Source of the DNA: Mesocentrotus franciscanus
Lineage: Eukaryota > Echinodermata > Echinoidea > Camarodonta > Strongylocentrotidae
Assembly: GCA_037976565.1 (NCBI GenBank)
Contig: CP137668.1
Location: forward strand, 24,510,280-24,574,279
Length of the DNA stretch: 64,000 nucleotides
Reading direction: 5' to 3'
Under the pieces are notes generated by a model. It had not been told where the DNA came from. It worked only from the letters and a program-made list of their open reading frames with translations, and did no database searches. The first letter of the stretch is position 1; each line of letters opens with the position of its first letter. This document shows, piece by piece, positions 12,640 to 24,392 of the stretch. The position numbers were made by a program, and so were the translations under genes.

Positions 12640-12990
12640 AGGAGATGTGGACGATTAGATGGATGTGTTAGACCACTCTACATGACAAAAAGAATGAAGA
12701 TCTCCTCCAAGCAATATGATTGATATAAATATCACACAGGAGATAAGGATGGGTAGACTGACATGGTATGGCCATGTGGTTAGGAGAGAAAGCCATTGGC
12801 TTCAGAAAGCAGTGAATTTCCAGGTTGCCGCCCCCAAACCCTGCGATAGACCTTGCAAGACCTGGAGGGAGACACTAGTAGAAGTGAGAGCATCTGGCCT
12901 CACCCAGACAGATGCTGAAGACTGGAAGGCTTGGAGAATGGCCATAAGGGAAATAAAATGTCCAACTCCATAGCGTGGAAAAAATGGACG
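12640..12990 (+). pseudogene. C-terminal fragment of a non-LTR retrotransposon polymerase
   Basis: The frame at 12716-12973 contains RMGRLTWYGHVVRRESHW and RPCKTWRETLVE, ending near the stop. This is the R-L-x-W-x-G-H-V...GRPxxTW C-terminal segment common to many non-LTR retrotransposon ORF2 proteins (RTE-like among others). Upstream codons for IRWMC..TLHDKKNEDLL lie in a frame broken by stops. It is a degenerate 5'-truncated fragment. The clade cannot be fixed from this piece alone. Confidence 0.7.
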
Positions 12991-13182
12991 CAAAACAATG
13001 ACGATGATGAATTACCAGCAAGACAGCTACTTCCTGACATTGAATTATTTCTGATGGTACATTTATATAATTTCTTGGGGGTGCAGTCCTGGTGAGGGGT
13101 AATATTTGTAGAGGGAAGGGGGGGGGGTAGTCCTCTAGGTGGTAAATATCCTACTTATATATCATGAACAGAGGCGATACCA

Positions 13183-13341
13183 GGGCCCCGTCTTACGAAG
13201 AGTTACGATTGATTAAAATCAATCGTAAGTCCTCCAATCAATCGCAAGTTTGCAGTCTCCTATCTCTTATGTACATAGTTGCGATTGATATCAATCGCAA
13301 ATAAGTTGCGATTGATATCAACTCTTTGTAATACGGGGCCC
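13183..13341 (+). mobile_element. GGGCCCCGTCTTA MITE, copy 1
   Basis: About 159 bp, ends GGCCCCGTCTTAC and GTAATACGGGGCC. The interior repeats TTGCGATTGAT in both orientations. It is flanked by CAG on each side, a likely 3-bp target duplication. Confidence 0.8.
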
Positions 13342-13344
13342 AGG

Positions 13345-13393
13345 TGTAGACCGAGATGGTATGGCCATATAGAGAAGAAAGCCATTGGCTTAG
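13345..13393 (+). pseudogene. Second short copy of the WYGHV retrotransposon segment
   Basis: gtagaccgagatggtatggc... repeats 12751-12801 with some changes, next to the GGGCCC element at 13183. It is probably a duplicated remnant of the same retrotransposon. Confidence 0.55.
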
Positions 13394-15146
13394 CTTCTTT
13401 TAAGTTTAAAAAAAAACACTTGATAAAGTATGTCGCAAATCCCTGACCTAAAAAAATTGTTGGACTTTAACCATAAATCTCCTCTTCTTCATCCTGTATT
13501 GTGTCTACTTATCGATAGATATAGATTAGAGTATCTATAATAAGGGGTGTTTTGAGGTATAGTTATGTACACTGTTGCCCATCAAGTTTGATTAGTTTTT
13601 TAAACCTCTTTTCATGATGTGATTATGAGAATAGAATGTTATTTATCAATCTAAAGAGTAAGAGAGACTGATCAATAAATTTCTGAGAAGATAAAAACTT
13701 TATATATCAAGAATAATCAATACTGTCTCAATCATTTCATTTATAATAGAGGTAAGAAAAAATAATTCCAACAGTGTATGATGGCTTTAAAGTCTGCAAA
13801 AGATTATTCTCCATTTGATAGATATCCAAGATCTATTGACTACAGTAGTTGGTCAAAATCGGTGAAATATATTGGTTTTCACTAGAATTCTATTTTCATA
13901 CAACTCCCCCATCTCTCAACACTTTAATGATCTCCATATAGCACTATGTAATCTGATATCAACTGGATAACGATCTGGAATACCACTTAATAATTGCCAA
14001 GCTATGCATCAATGTTGTGCATATGAGCACATCAAACCTCTACACGTGACCATACCTGACACGTAACCCCTAATTAGAGAAATAGGACAGGGACTAATTC
14101 AGTTTCCTACATTCCAGTAAGGGTCATCAATTCTCACGTAATGAAATTTCCTGGAGTCCACAACCAAGAAAATATAGCTCAGACAATAGGTGCATTTACA
14201 CTGCAGAAAAACCAATGTTTATTTGTAACTACCATTTTTACACACTGCCAGAAAGATCCTTATAAATCATTTGGTGTTTGCTTGCCATCGAGACATTCAG
14301 GTTTTTTGGGTGCTCGCAAAAATATAAGCATGACTTCTTATGCATGTTTTGAACAGGCTGAATTGCGTGCAACGCGAATTTAAGAACCCGGGAATATGTT
14401 TGGTGATCATTACTTTGATGGTGGTCACAATTTGTAGTCGAATTATGAACCCATGAATCCTTACATTGATATACATGACAGATTTGTGGGTTTATAAAAA
14501 CGCGCAGGAATTATACAAACAATCCTATTTATTAATCATAATTTTAATTAATCATGAGCAACGACGATGATAATGCTAATGCTAATGATGATGATGATGA
14601 TATTGATTAAACCTGAACATTAATTCTCATAACTCATGAATCAACAAAGGAATGATTCCATACATATCACTCTCATGACAACCATCGAGCTGAAGAGATC
14701 AAAGATTAAATAATCAAATTAACTTTCAGACTCCCTTACAAATAGCTACAAGACTTTGCCCCTTGCCGCAAACTAGCTTTGAAACCTTTGATTGACAGCT
14801 ACCTGTCCCCATGGGATTAGACCAGGGTAAATTAATTGCTTCCTCTCATGGTTAGGAGAAGCTTATTAAGGCTGTCTGGTAGCTGCGCTGCATGCTTGTT
14901 CCATGAAACGATATGAAATTCAGCTTAAAGGATGATTTGTCTTCTTCTTCTTTGTCTTCTTTAGGATTATTCCCTTATCCCTTATAAAAGTAAGCCTTGT
15001 AGAGGAGCATGTTACATGTAGCTTTACCACCCGATCCAAAAGGTATTTGAAATAGCACTTTTTCCTTGCAGTTACAAAGCACTGCATACATTGCTCCACA
15101 TGGTTTGAGCCACTTTAACAATAGTTATTACTTCAAACAAAGTTCA
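13394..15146. other. Mostly nothing; short element remnant and simple repeat
   Basis: AT-rich. 14189-14280 (gtgcatttacactgcagaaa...) resembles the ends of the GGCTCATTTACAC elements at 28809 and 40639. GATGAT/GCTAAT repeats lie at 14547-14606. No gene found. Confidence 0.4.
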
Positions 15147-15288
15147 GGGGCCCGTCTTATATAGAGTTGCGATTGATATGAATCGCAACTATGTACATAA
15201 GAGATAGGAGACTGCAAACTTGTGATTGATATTAAAGAGGACTTGCCATTGATTTGGATCAATTGCAACTCTTTATAAGACGGGGCCC
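15147..15288 (-). mobile_element. GGGCCCCGTCTTA MITE, copy 2 (inverted)
   Basis: 142 bp in the opposite orientation to 13183-13341, again flanked by CAG on both sides. Internal words TTGCGATTGATATGAATCGC and ATGTACATAAGAGATAGGAG match copy 1 inverted. Confidence 0.8.
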
Positions 15289-15831
15289 AGGTGAGTCAAT
15301 AAAATCCATAATATCTAATCAGCTCTGTTCCAGTTCTATGTTTTATACATGAACATTTTTATCTGTGACGTATGAGTTCAATATCAGCTGTAACACCATA
15401 TGTGACCCATCATCATCCAAATTCAAGTTTTTCTCATTGTTATTAACAGGGGGAAGGGTCCAGAATTTTGTCAAGGGGGCAAAAGTCCTTAAATTTGTTA
15501 AGCAAAAAAATATTTATATATATCAGGATTTTTTTCAGAAGCATTTTTACTCCGGACAGAAAAAGAGAGAAAAAAGGAAAAAAGAAGAGAGAGAGAGAAT
15601 AGAAAGTCATCACCTCAAGGGGGAGGGGGGCGGGGGGACTTTCTCGAAATTGTGTACTACAGGTATGTCACTTTGGGTTTCAATTTCAAGGGGGAGGACA
15701 TGGGCCCATTATGCCCCCCCCCCTAAAATCCATCAGAGGCTGTCATGGCTGTATTATTGGAGACTGAGTATGTTTGCATTATTAAACATAACGATTTTCA
15801 TATTAATCTTCTTTACCGCTACTTCTTTTAC
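15289..15831. other. Intron, with A-rich and GA-rich tract
   Basis: Includes an AGAGAGAG tract (15585-15600) and G/C homopolymers (15620, 15715). No exon seen. Confidence 0.4.
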
Positions 15832-16025
15832 CTCGGTCCTAGGATCCTGTGGTGGAAAGATGTCCCGGACATCTGGCTTGCGTGTCTTTGCATCCCTTGC
15901 GGCCAGCAGCCTCTGCTTGTACGTCTCATTCACTCGGTCCACCCGTTTCCTCACTGCCGCTGCCTGGCTTTTTGTCAGCGTGGACGTGGCATTCTCCCAC
16001 AATTCATTGTCCAGACCCCGGCCCT
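15832..16025 (-). CDS. ARHGAP18: Exon of the ARHGAP18/28/40-family gene carrying the SQAAAVRKRV / PDVRDIF region
   Basis: On the minus strand the acceptor is ctgactgctttatag and the donor is ACCGAG followed by gtaaaa. The exon is 194 nt, enters in phase 1 and leaves in phase 0. It encodes SQAAAVRKRVDRVNETY and, further on, KPDVRDIFPPQ. These correspond closely to the family signature (TQAAAVxKRVxxxxxTxRKR followed by PDVRDIF) that lies N-terminal to the RhoGAP domain in ARHGAP18, ARHGAP28 and ARHGAP40. GC content is well above the flanks. A long plus-strand reading frame across the same bases is only its shadow. The next exon, in the 3' direction of the gene (lower coordinates), was not found, so the following intron is longer than 15.8 kb or contains a short exon I missed. 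Confidence 0.85.
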
Positions 16026-16599
16026 CTATAAAGCAGTCAGAATAGCAAGTAGAGGGAATGTTTTTATTGAGCATTTTACATGGTGATTAATTCAGGGCCT
16101 ATGGAAACCTACCTTTGCCTAAGCTTATTAGAATATTAACGACAATGAAGTAGTCCTCACACAGAGACATTAACCTTGACTGAAAGTGAGAATCCATTAA
16201 CTGACATCAGATATTCAGTGTTTCCTCTTTAAACACCTCATAAAATCCTCTTTTGGAATGGTAGAAGACACATCTGCAGTAATTAGGATAGAAAATAACA
16301 TGCTTTATGGCCAGTGGAACATGATAAAGTGCATTCCATGCAAGAAAATCAGCATCTGGGGCTACAGTAAATCTTGATAAATGACTTAAGATCTTCATGA
16401 TATTTTGCAAATATTAACAGAATATTCTGGAACTATGTGGCATGTTTTCATTGATATTTGAGAAAGAAGATGATGATGACTATCCAATACCATATTTACA
16501 GCTTGATAAATACAGCACTTATGGCAGAATGTTCATGTAGGGGACAACTGTATATCATATTAAAATACACATAAAAATTGAACAATGTCAGGTGGGAAA

Positions 16600-16746
16600 A
16601 TTCAAGAATTTTGTTCACTTTTCATTGATACGTCACAGCTACTTGCATCCGATAGCTACTGCACACCATTACGAAAAGCTTTTGATTGTATTCTTTGACT
16701 TTGCATGTTTTTATAAAAGTGGTGAATAAATTCAATTCAATTCAAT
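16600..16746 (+). mobile_element. 3' tail of a non-LTR retrotransposon with AATTC repeats
   Basis: tttataaaagtggtgaataa followed by AATTC repeats at 16728-16746 is a typical LINE 3' end. A similar tail is at 38600-38625. Confidence 0.45.
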
Positions 16747-17419
16747 TGTGAATACCAACTCACTGTGAAAAAACCTACAGAAAACATGTACCGGTATCTT
16801 TTTTAAGGCAAATAATAATCTGTAAATCACATTTACAATTTCCTTCCTTCATCATTACAAGTCTCGTAATCTTGAGAAGGTAAATATACCAGTAGATAAA
16901 AACTGTACATCTAAGATCCATTAGCATTAGATTCAGAATTATCTTCTCCTTGTAATTAAGTGGCAGATACTACTATCTCAAAAGAATGTTAATGCAGTAT
17001 CTGTCACTGATAATTGCTGCAAAGATTTGCAGTGTCGAGGGCACATGGTGTTCACTAATGATTAACCAATCAGTGAAGAGGAGGTTCTAAGTCAATGTTT
17101 ACAGTACATTAAATTGAACAAAATCAATTAAAAATATAATTAAAATGCAAGCGAACGAAGAGCAGAAATCAGGGGAAACACAAAGATTTGTTTTCTGCAC
17201 TGGCCCAGTATTGGCTTTATAGTGGATGTCACTTTTTTTCAGAACAGTAATCATTAAAATCCTCAAAATGGCAATGCATACATGTGCAAAATCTGGATCT
17301 ACATTTCTCCTAATTGGTAATACCAGTAATTGTGCTTTACTTTTCCATAAATGGAAAAATCTGTAGAGCAATAGATGATATCAGCTGTTGAGAGCCAGAT
17401 GGGCATTAACTCTTGGCCT

Positions 17420-17773
17420 GTCTTCATCAGCTCGAGATTGCCAAATAACCCACTATTTTAACTATCCCGATCGCAAATTATCCAGCTAATTTGCGTCTTC
17501 ATCAGCCTGCAGTTGCAATTAGCGGGATATTTGGTCGAGATAGTCATCCCAAGATATCTTTGGCTATTTTGCAAAATATCCGCTATTTGTCCAGTGCGTC
17601 TTCACCAGCCCGAAGACTTGCACTATGCGCGAACGCTGAGCAAATATCTTGAGCTAATTTCTCAAGCTCTAGATTCGTGAAACTCGAGCTGATGAAGACG
17701 GAATTTGTAACTTCAGGCTTATTTCCCAAATCAGAAATAGCGGGCTATTTGGCAATCTCGAGATGATGAAGAC
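17420..17773. mobile_element. GTCTTCATCAGC-ended repeat, full copy
   Basis: 354 bp bounded by GTCTTCATCAGCTCGAGATT and its inverse. The end motif GTCTTCAYCAGC occurs about five times inside, in alternating orientation, roughly 70-110 bp apart. Partial copies at 23770 and 25838 share the right end. Confidence 0.7.
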
Positions 17774-18313
17774 ATACCTTCTGTGTTTAAGATTAAGATT
17801 AAGATTATAATTTAACATCCTTCTAGCTCCAAACGGGCAATATCATCCACACCTTTCCATTTTACACAAAACTTGCAAAAATGGACAGTCGCAGAAAAAT
17901 TGTAATGTTGCCTTTAAGAAAAGGAATACCTCATCTGATCAAATCCTCTAGAAAATGACAATGCTTGATAAGATCTATGATCTATAAACAGCACAGAAAA
18001 GGGTAGTCTTGTAAATAGGCAGACATTTATATTGAGGGATTAATCTAATTACTACACCACCTCTCTACAACATATTGCAATTGAGAGCAGCAAAATCCCC
18101 TCCTCCTGGGTTTGAAGCTATACGGTAGCTTTATAAGATCGTAATATATCATGGTGTAAAAACGGCTGTCTGGCATTATGGTATAAAAATAGAGTTGTTT
18201 CTGAGAATGTAAGAGTTATGAATTTGAAATGCAGGTTGTTTATCGGGGCTCATATTTTCCCTGGGAAAAATGTAAATTTGGGTGTTGTCTTTGCCTAGTT
18301 TCTATAATCTTAC
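17774..18313. other. Nothing recognisable
   Basis: AT-rich intron sequence before the 66-nt exon. Confidence 0.4.
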
Positions 18314-18379
18314 TCTTTGATGCTACAGCCAGGTTCTCCAAGCCAATCTCATGTAACCATAGCACCTCAGCTTCTCCTT
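18314..18379 (-). CDS. ARHGAP18: Short 66-nt exon of the ARHGAP18/28/40-family gene
   Basis: On the minus strand the acceptor is tttctttaccacag and the donor is AAAGA followed by gtaaga. The 66 nt carry phase 1 on both sides and link the two neighbouring exons in frame. The peptide contains EGEAEVLWLHEIGLENLA, which matches the conserved W-L-x-E-x-G-L segment of ARHGAP18/28 in position and spacing relative to the next exon. The exon is too short to be found by ORF length; it was recognised from its splice sites, phase and motif. It is preceded by a 15.7-kb intron and followed by a 2.3-kb intron. Confidence 0.78.
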
Positions 18380-18520
18380 CTGTGGTAAAGAAACAAACAA
18401 AGAAAAACGTAGAATGAAACGTTAGATGAAATTATATCAAGTACTTCATACTGAAGTCAATTTTTCATCTATACTGTGATAGGCGCGATACAGAGACATC
18501 ATGCACCTGCCTATCAAAGC

Positions 18521-18874
18521 TTAAAAGGGAAGTCCATCCTGATATTAAGTTATTTTTAATAAAAGTAGATAAATGAGAGAAACAGGTCAGTGAAAGTTTG
18601 AGCAAAAACTGATTAAAAGTAAGAAAGTTATGAATTTGTTAAGGCGCGATCAATAACTTCAAAAATGAAAGTTTATGAAATCTTATGTACAGAGCAAATT
18701 AGAGAGGAGCTCACAAGATAAGTCACAGTGTGTTTTACTGCTGACAACAATCTCAAAAATTCATAACTTTCCTATTTCTAATGGGATATTGCTCAAACTT
18801 TCACTGACCTGTTCCTCTCATTTTTCTGCTTCTATTAAAAACCAACTTGATATCAGGGTGGGCTTCCCCTTCAA
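18521..18874 (+). mobile_element. TTAA MITE, GGGGAAGTCCACC family, copy 1
   Basis: Ends TTAAAAGGGAAGTCC and GGGCTTCCCCTTCAA, the right TTAA being mutated to TCAA. It has long imperfect arms including GAGAGAAACAGGTCAGTGAA and the inverse. No ORF of its own. Confidence 0.8.
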
Positions 18875-19400
18875 ATTAGGGTATGGTCTAGCTAGGGTGT
18901 GGACACCAACAATGGTTTGGTGCACATTGGCCCCCAAACTACATGCATACATAACCTACAAATTTCAATCTGGATGCCTTAAAGTTAGTGTGCAGCTGAA
19001 GCCCTGCTCTACCTTGTCTCCATCATGTTAAAAGGGTTGTTCAAAAGTAATATTTCACATGATGCCAAATCATTAAAATGTTACAGTAACAATGAGATCA
19101 TAAATGAAGCAAACACTGGGTAGAATCATGTATTGAAAAAGGATGGATTCTGTGGACAATTTCAGAATGATGAATAGTCCAATATTTTTGTAAGAAGAAA
19201 ATGCAATATAAATCCATATTTCGAATGGTGGGGATGAATTTTGTTGTGATGAAAGTGAGCATTAAACAATTTTTCTTGAATGCATTCTGCGGATATTATC
19301 AATTAACATTCATGAATCTTGTTTTTATCCAACTGCATTCCCTAATGTCTAAATTTCATAGGATAAAAACTATGAGACAATGGTAACCAGAAATAATACG
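18875..19400. other. Nothing recognisable
   Basis: AT-rich intron sequence. Confidence 0.4.
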
Positions 19401-19401
19401 T

Positions 19402-19715
19402 ACCTGTAATAAGAATTGAGGAAATTGTTATCATTTCCAAAAAAAATCCATCAATTACACAAGCTCACTAACTTATAATAAATGTACATGCCTGTATTAG
19501 ATATTACCTATTATTGCAGCAAATGTACATAAATAAATATTTCTTACAATATGGGCTCAGAAATCAAGATTATACCTACTAATAGAACTGGAAATAATGC
19601 TATCATTTTACAATAGTTCCATTTATTGCTCAAGCTTGCTAATTTACATCAGCACATCTGTAATAAACTCTGTATCAGATGAAAAATATTATTGCAGCAC
19701 ACGTCAAAATAGAGA
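19402..19715 (+). repeat. Diverged tandem duplication, unit about 170 bp
   Basis: 19402-19540 (cctgtaataagaattgagga ... attattgcagcaaatgt) aligns with 19574-19715 (cctactaatagaactggaaa ... attattgcagcacacgt) over its whole length. Confidence 0.6.
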
Positions 19716-20469
19716 TGTAATTGAATTCCAGTAACCTGTCTTCATCAGCAAGGCTGCTTGTTGCCTAGCAACAGCAGGTACGTTATAAAGATCTTATTCA
19801 CGATAAAGCAACGCCCTTAATTCAGCTCTGACTGTATAACGAGGCTTCTTCCACCTATATGTATCAATAGGGACATCAGTGAATGAAAGGGGACTTTGAT
19901 AAGTAGATAATAGCATATGCACTGATATTGACAATTTATGACTTACACCACTGGGTATATAGTGGGAAATATTGATTTTACTTTTGATTTGCAAAATTTT
20001 CAAAGTTTGCAAAAGAGAGTTAGATGTATGAAGAGCGTTCAAAATTTGTAAGTAAAGAAATATATAAAATTTTGTTTTACATACTGCTACTTTTCATGCC
20101 CCTCTTGGTAATATATTATAATCTCAATCATGTTTGTACCATAATAATTAACAACTGTATAAGAGTATTTTTTTGTTAATGAAACCAGCCAATTCGTTTA
20201 AAAAAAAATGAATTCACCCATGTAAAAGATCATGAATTAGACCCAATTTCTGATCAATATTTCACTTCAAACATTCTGTCTGTAATTTTAGTACAGATGT
20301 GCTGAGAGCTAGCTAGAGCTCTAATGATTTTATTGTTCTTTGTTTTATTACTACTACACTCCCAACATGTAAATAGAACAATTAAAGGTGATATTCATAG
20401 AAGAGCCCTAAATATGAAGATATTCATATCTACACAAAGCTTATAAGCCATACAATGAGCTTGGATGAC
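19716..20469. other. Nothing recognisable
   Basis: AT-rich intron sequence. Confidence 0.4.
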
Positions 20470-21790
20470 ATTCAAACAATATAACACTTCCGAAAAAGCG
20501 AAATTAGGGTGAAAACAATCACCCTATTCTCTGGGACAAATTTGCCCTATTGTCATCCGAAACGGCCTTTAGCTGTGACGTAGGAAAAGGGAGGCGTGGC
20601 TAGTGTGCCACTTCCGGATATCTAGTAGAACGCATGTATAACATTATAAGGCTGAAAACACAGCTTCAACTTATGTGTTATTTTACCCTTACTATGAATA
20701 AATTATAATACAACATCGTTTGTAAGTTACTTCTCATTAATATTTCCATCTTTATATTCTAAGAAATGTATTATTTGTGAAATAAAACGTTGAAAAATGG
20801 GGAAAAGAAGGTGAAACTATGGCTGTGTCCCGGCTTTGTTGTACAGCGAGCCTGCATATATAATGGGATTTGGGTGCCGGCGATTTTACCACCATGTAGT
20901 TTCACTTTGACATATCAGTCGAAGACTTCACCTCTTCCACTATGGAAAAAACACAGTTAGTATTGATTTAATCATTATTATGAATAAAATAAAATTCAAA
21001 CAAATCGAAGAATATTTCATTTAGTCAATCGTATCATGGCTAGATTAGCTGGAAAAATCGAGGCGATTCTGCTGTTGTTACGATTCATCTGCGAGTAGTG
21101 CGGCTCTTGGCAGCCGCATTACCTACACGGCTGATCGCTGATTGAATTTAGTATCGCTGGCGGATTTACATTACCTGCGCGCACATCAAAACACACGTAA
21201 ACGTGACTGCACTGCACACACCGCACACACACAGTACTGTACGCTTGCATTTCAGTCGCGATAGACGAAACCCTTACGAAACCAAACCAAAACAAAACGG
21301 CGAGAAATACACTATTCTATGTAATTATAGTTATCGACAAATGACAATGGAGAAGAAACATTATTCATTGTTATGTCAAAGGAAATTCCACCTCGGAACA
21401 TGATTCTACTAAAGGTAATTTTGTTTTGAAACACAGCTAGGTTGATTTTTCATGCTATCTCCGTGTACATACAGCTCAGCTGGCAAGCTAAAGCCGGTGA
21501 AAAAGTTGAGTTGTAAACAGTTATTTTACGGATATTGTCACTTTTTCAATGCCAATAATGACATGAATATTGACATTAGGATATGTTTCAGGACGGGAGA
21601 GGACAACTGTATGCCAGATATTGACCATTCAGGCAATATTTCAATCGTTTTGAGAGAGTGGAACTGACATCGACTCTATGAACATTTGTGTGTAGATCGC
21701 AGTTAGTCTCTATAGCTGCGTGAAGCATATCCGGCTCTGACGTCACTCACAAAGCCACTTTCCCTTAGGCGATTTCGTAGGTCAGGATAG
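20470..21790. other. CpG-richer stretch, unassigned (internal promoter or unknown element)
   Basis: Denser in CpG than its surroundings. It holds promoter-like words: TGACGTAG and GGCGTGGC near 20575-20600, CACTTCCGG at about 20612, TGACGTCA at about 21738. A possible donor (CTAAAG then gtaatt) lies at about 21415. There is no convincing ORF and no terminal inverted repeat was found. Confidence 0.3.
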
Positions 21791-21998
21791 AGTCAATTTA
21801 GTGAAATTTGATTTTCATAAAACACAAAACTGCACACTTTCATGGCATGTTAGCTGCATAAATTGCTTTAATAACTCATTCAATTATAAAATAAACTATT
21901 TTTATTTGATTTTATTTCCTATAAGTATCAACTTTAAAAGCCATGATGTAATTCTAATCAGCCTCCTGCTGTCTATTGAGTTCATTCACCCAGAATAG

Positions 21999-22085
21999 AT
22001 TAGTGCTGTAGCAGAAACGCCGAACCGAACGGAAGTTCGCCGAACATGGCACTTCCGAACCGAGCCGAACCGAACGCAAAGGCCT
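21999..22085 (+). mobile_element. Possible left end of a hAT-like element
   Basis: TAGTGCTGTAGCAG followed by repeated CCGAACCGAAC and its inverse resembles the ends of some hAT elements. No right end was identified, so this is tentative. Confidence 0.25.
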
Positions 22086-22515
22086 GGTTCGGATGTTCGC
22101 AGAAAAATTTTAAATGTTTTTGCAGGCTAATTAACTTGTCATTTTATACCTAATTTTCATGTCATGATTGCTCATTCTATATTTACTTTTTCCCATTTTC
22201 CTCCTTTGTGATTCGTGCCTCTCCAGTCGTGGGCGCGACTTCACCGACGCCATTTAAATCCCAAATCCTGACCTCTGCAACGTCGCGATCGCAAGCTATA
22301 AACAAGCTAGAATACACGTGCCTATTAGGCACTGATCAAAACAAGTTCGGCTCAAACCCAAACAATGAAAAAATTTAAAAAATTAATTGTAATAATATCG
22401 GACAAATTTTACCATCTAAATAACGAAATAAATACATATTATAGTATTCTAGAATAGAATAGATCAATGGGAATATATTAACAATCATCTCTCATATATT
22501 CATTTGTTATGGCAT
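22086..22515. other. Nothing recognisable
   Basis: A small CpG-rich patch near 22220-22290, then AT-rich sequence. Confidence 0.35.
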
Positions 22516-22872
22516 TTAAAGCCCCTCTTAAGTGTTGGGAGCCCCAAAAAATTTGATGGCAAAATTTCACTTAAGTTGAATCATAATATGAAAGAGGATG
22601 TCATTTAAGACACATTTCTGCAAGGATTTCCAAAACAAATGTGTTTGAAGTCGAATATTGATGAAAGAATACAAAATTTAGGTTTTTTGCATACAACAGA
22701 AAACCCAAATTATGTATTTTTTATCAATATTTCTTCAAGCACATTTTTGGGGAATTCTTTGCAGAAGTGTGTCTTAATTGACATCCTCTCTCACATTATT
22801 ATACAATTTTAGTGAAATTTTGCCATCAAATTTTGGGCGAATTCGACTCCCAACACTTTGGAGGGGCATTAA
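22516..22872. mobile_element. TTAA foldback MITE (AGCCCCTC ends)
   Basis: 357 bp, TTAA at both ends. Arms of about 150 bp begin AGCCCCTCTTAAGTGTTGGG / TGCCCCTCCAAAGTGTTGGG and include TTTGATGGCAAAATTTCA. Confidence 0.75.
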
Positions 22873-23516
22873 AGGTTTACATGTATATCTACTGCTTTTC
22901 AGGGGCTTAGATATAATATTCTACATATGTAGTTGAATTTGTTAGCAAGTATACAAAGTTTTACCCACAGGATTAAAAAAAAACATCTCTGAAACAGAAG
23001 TGAGCAATGCATAGTACTAGGGAAAAGGAAATAGGTATAGATTTTTTTTAAATTAAGAATTATATTCATACTGGGGTAAAAGGAATTCTAAAATCATGAC
23101 CGGAGGATTATTTTCAAATGAATTCAAAGAGATTGCATCTCTCTCTATATATACTTGTAATCATGCTTCCAATAACATCTGGACCTTTGTGTATCTTGAA
23201 ACAAATACACTGTACTTTGTACAGTCGGAAACCTTTAATATATATTCAGTTAACAGTCATTCATTTGAAGAAATCCATAATTGGGCATTGTGTAATCAAT
23301 ACAAGCGAGGCTTTCACGGTGCAAACAGAATTAAACACTAATTACAATCTGTCAGCCTGTCTGTTAAAGAGACTTGGGATTGTGTTAATAGATGAAAACA
23401 TGGAACATATTTTTATTTTTTAATGCACATACTTGATGTATACATGTAGCATACTAAGAATACATCAATCAGTTTAATTCCAATGTCTTTATCATTGCTG
23501 AAACTCCCATTGAACC
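22873..23516. other. Nothing recognisable
   Basis: AT-rich intron sequence. Short open frames without coding character. Confidence 0.4.
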
Positions 23517-24105
23517 CTAACAGGGAAATCCAACCTTACTAGCAAACAACTCTAAATGAAAGCAGAGAAATCAGAGAAGCAAACTGGTGACTGTCTGAAC
23601 CAGATAGGACAGAAAAGAGGAAAGTTATGAATTATTTAATGTTGTAATCAATATACGTATGGGAACTTCAAATTGGCTGAATCGGTAATATCACTGTGAT
23701 GTACATGTAGTGCTGAACCACTGTCCCATTTGCTCAGACACAAAATGACTAAAATCTCATTTTATTTTCCTGAGCAAATTATCTCGAGCTAATTTCTCGA
23801 GCTCGAGATTCATGAAACTCGAGCTGATGAAGACGCGATTTGTAACTTCGGGCTTATATCCCATATCAGAAATAGCGGGCTATTTGGCAATCTCGAGCTG
23901 ATGAAGACACACCTATTGACTACGTCACAATCCAACAACAAAATTGCAAATTTGAGATTTGCAAAGGAAAAGTGATTTCATACTTCAAACATTAATTACT
24001 CTCTTATTATTGGCCCCACTAATTTCAAACTTTTGCCATTCAATTTCTCTTATTTTTCTGCTTTCATACAAATGAACTTATTACAAGGGTTGGCTTGCCC
24101 TTTAA
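23517..24105 (+). mobile_element. Diverged TTAA MITE, GGGGAAGTCCACC family, copy 3, with a nested repeat
   Basis: Left end ctaacagggaaatccaacct and right end aagggttggcttgccctttaa are degenerate versions of the family ends. The arms share ATGAAAGCAGAGAAATCAGAG with the inverse. A partial GTCTTCATCAGC repeat is inserted at 23770-23908. Confidence 0.6.
23770..23908 (+). mobile_element. GTCTTCATCAGC repeat, 5'-truncated copy
   Basis: Matches 17636-17773 with few changes and ends at the same base (GATGAAGAC). It lies inside an older TTAA element. Confidence 0.7.
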
Positions 24106-24309
24106 ATAGCTACATGTAGGTCACTGATTTTGTAAACTGACGAATGCAAATAGCCTAAAGCACAACCTTGTATTTTAAGCGCACAAAGATAAGGATTAAC
24201 CTACATAGAAATGTGTTTAACTAGTAGATTAACTCTAAAATATTCTAAATCTATTTACTCTGGGCTTAACTTCTACATGTAGTTCTATTCTATACTTTTC
24301 AGTGTATAT

Positions 24310-24368
24310 CATGTTTGGAACCAGAAGGGCGTTAACTCATATTATACACAGAGTTATAATGCTCTTCT
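24310..24368. repeat. Short dispersed hairpin (CAGAAGGGCGTTAACTC)
   Basis: ccagaagggcgttaactc pairs with gagttataatgctcttct. Related hairpins at 35028-35092 and 39213-39276, half units at 17387 and 38226. Confidence 0.55.
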
Positions 24369-24392
24369 AGATTTGAACAGATGATATCTCTA

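Larger units (their letters stand above)
16026..18313 (-). other. Intron of the ARHGAP18-like gene
   Basis: A 2.3-kb interval between two exons with matching phase. It holds a LINE 3' tail at about 16600-16746 and the GTCTTCATCAGC repeat at 17420-17773; the rest is AT-rich with nothing I can name. Confidence 0.7.

Noticed and set aside
15365..16045. 226-codon plus-strand open frame
   Set aside because: It lies antisense to the well-supported minus-strand exon 15832-16025 and runs through A-rich, GA-rich and C-run sequence. No motif.
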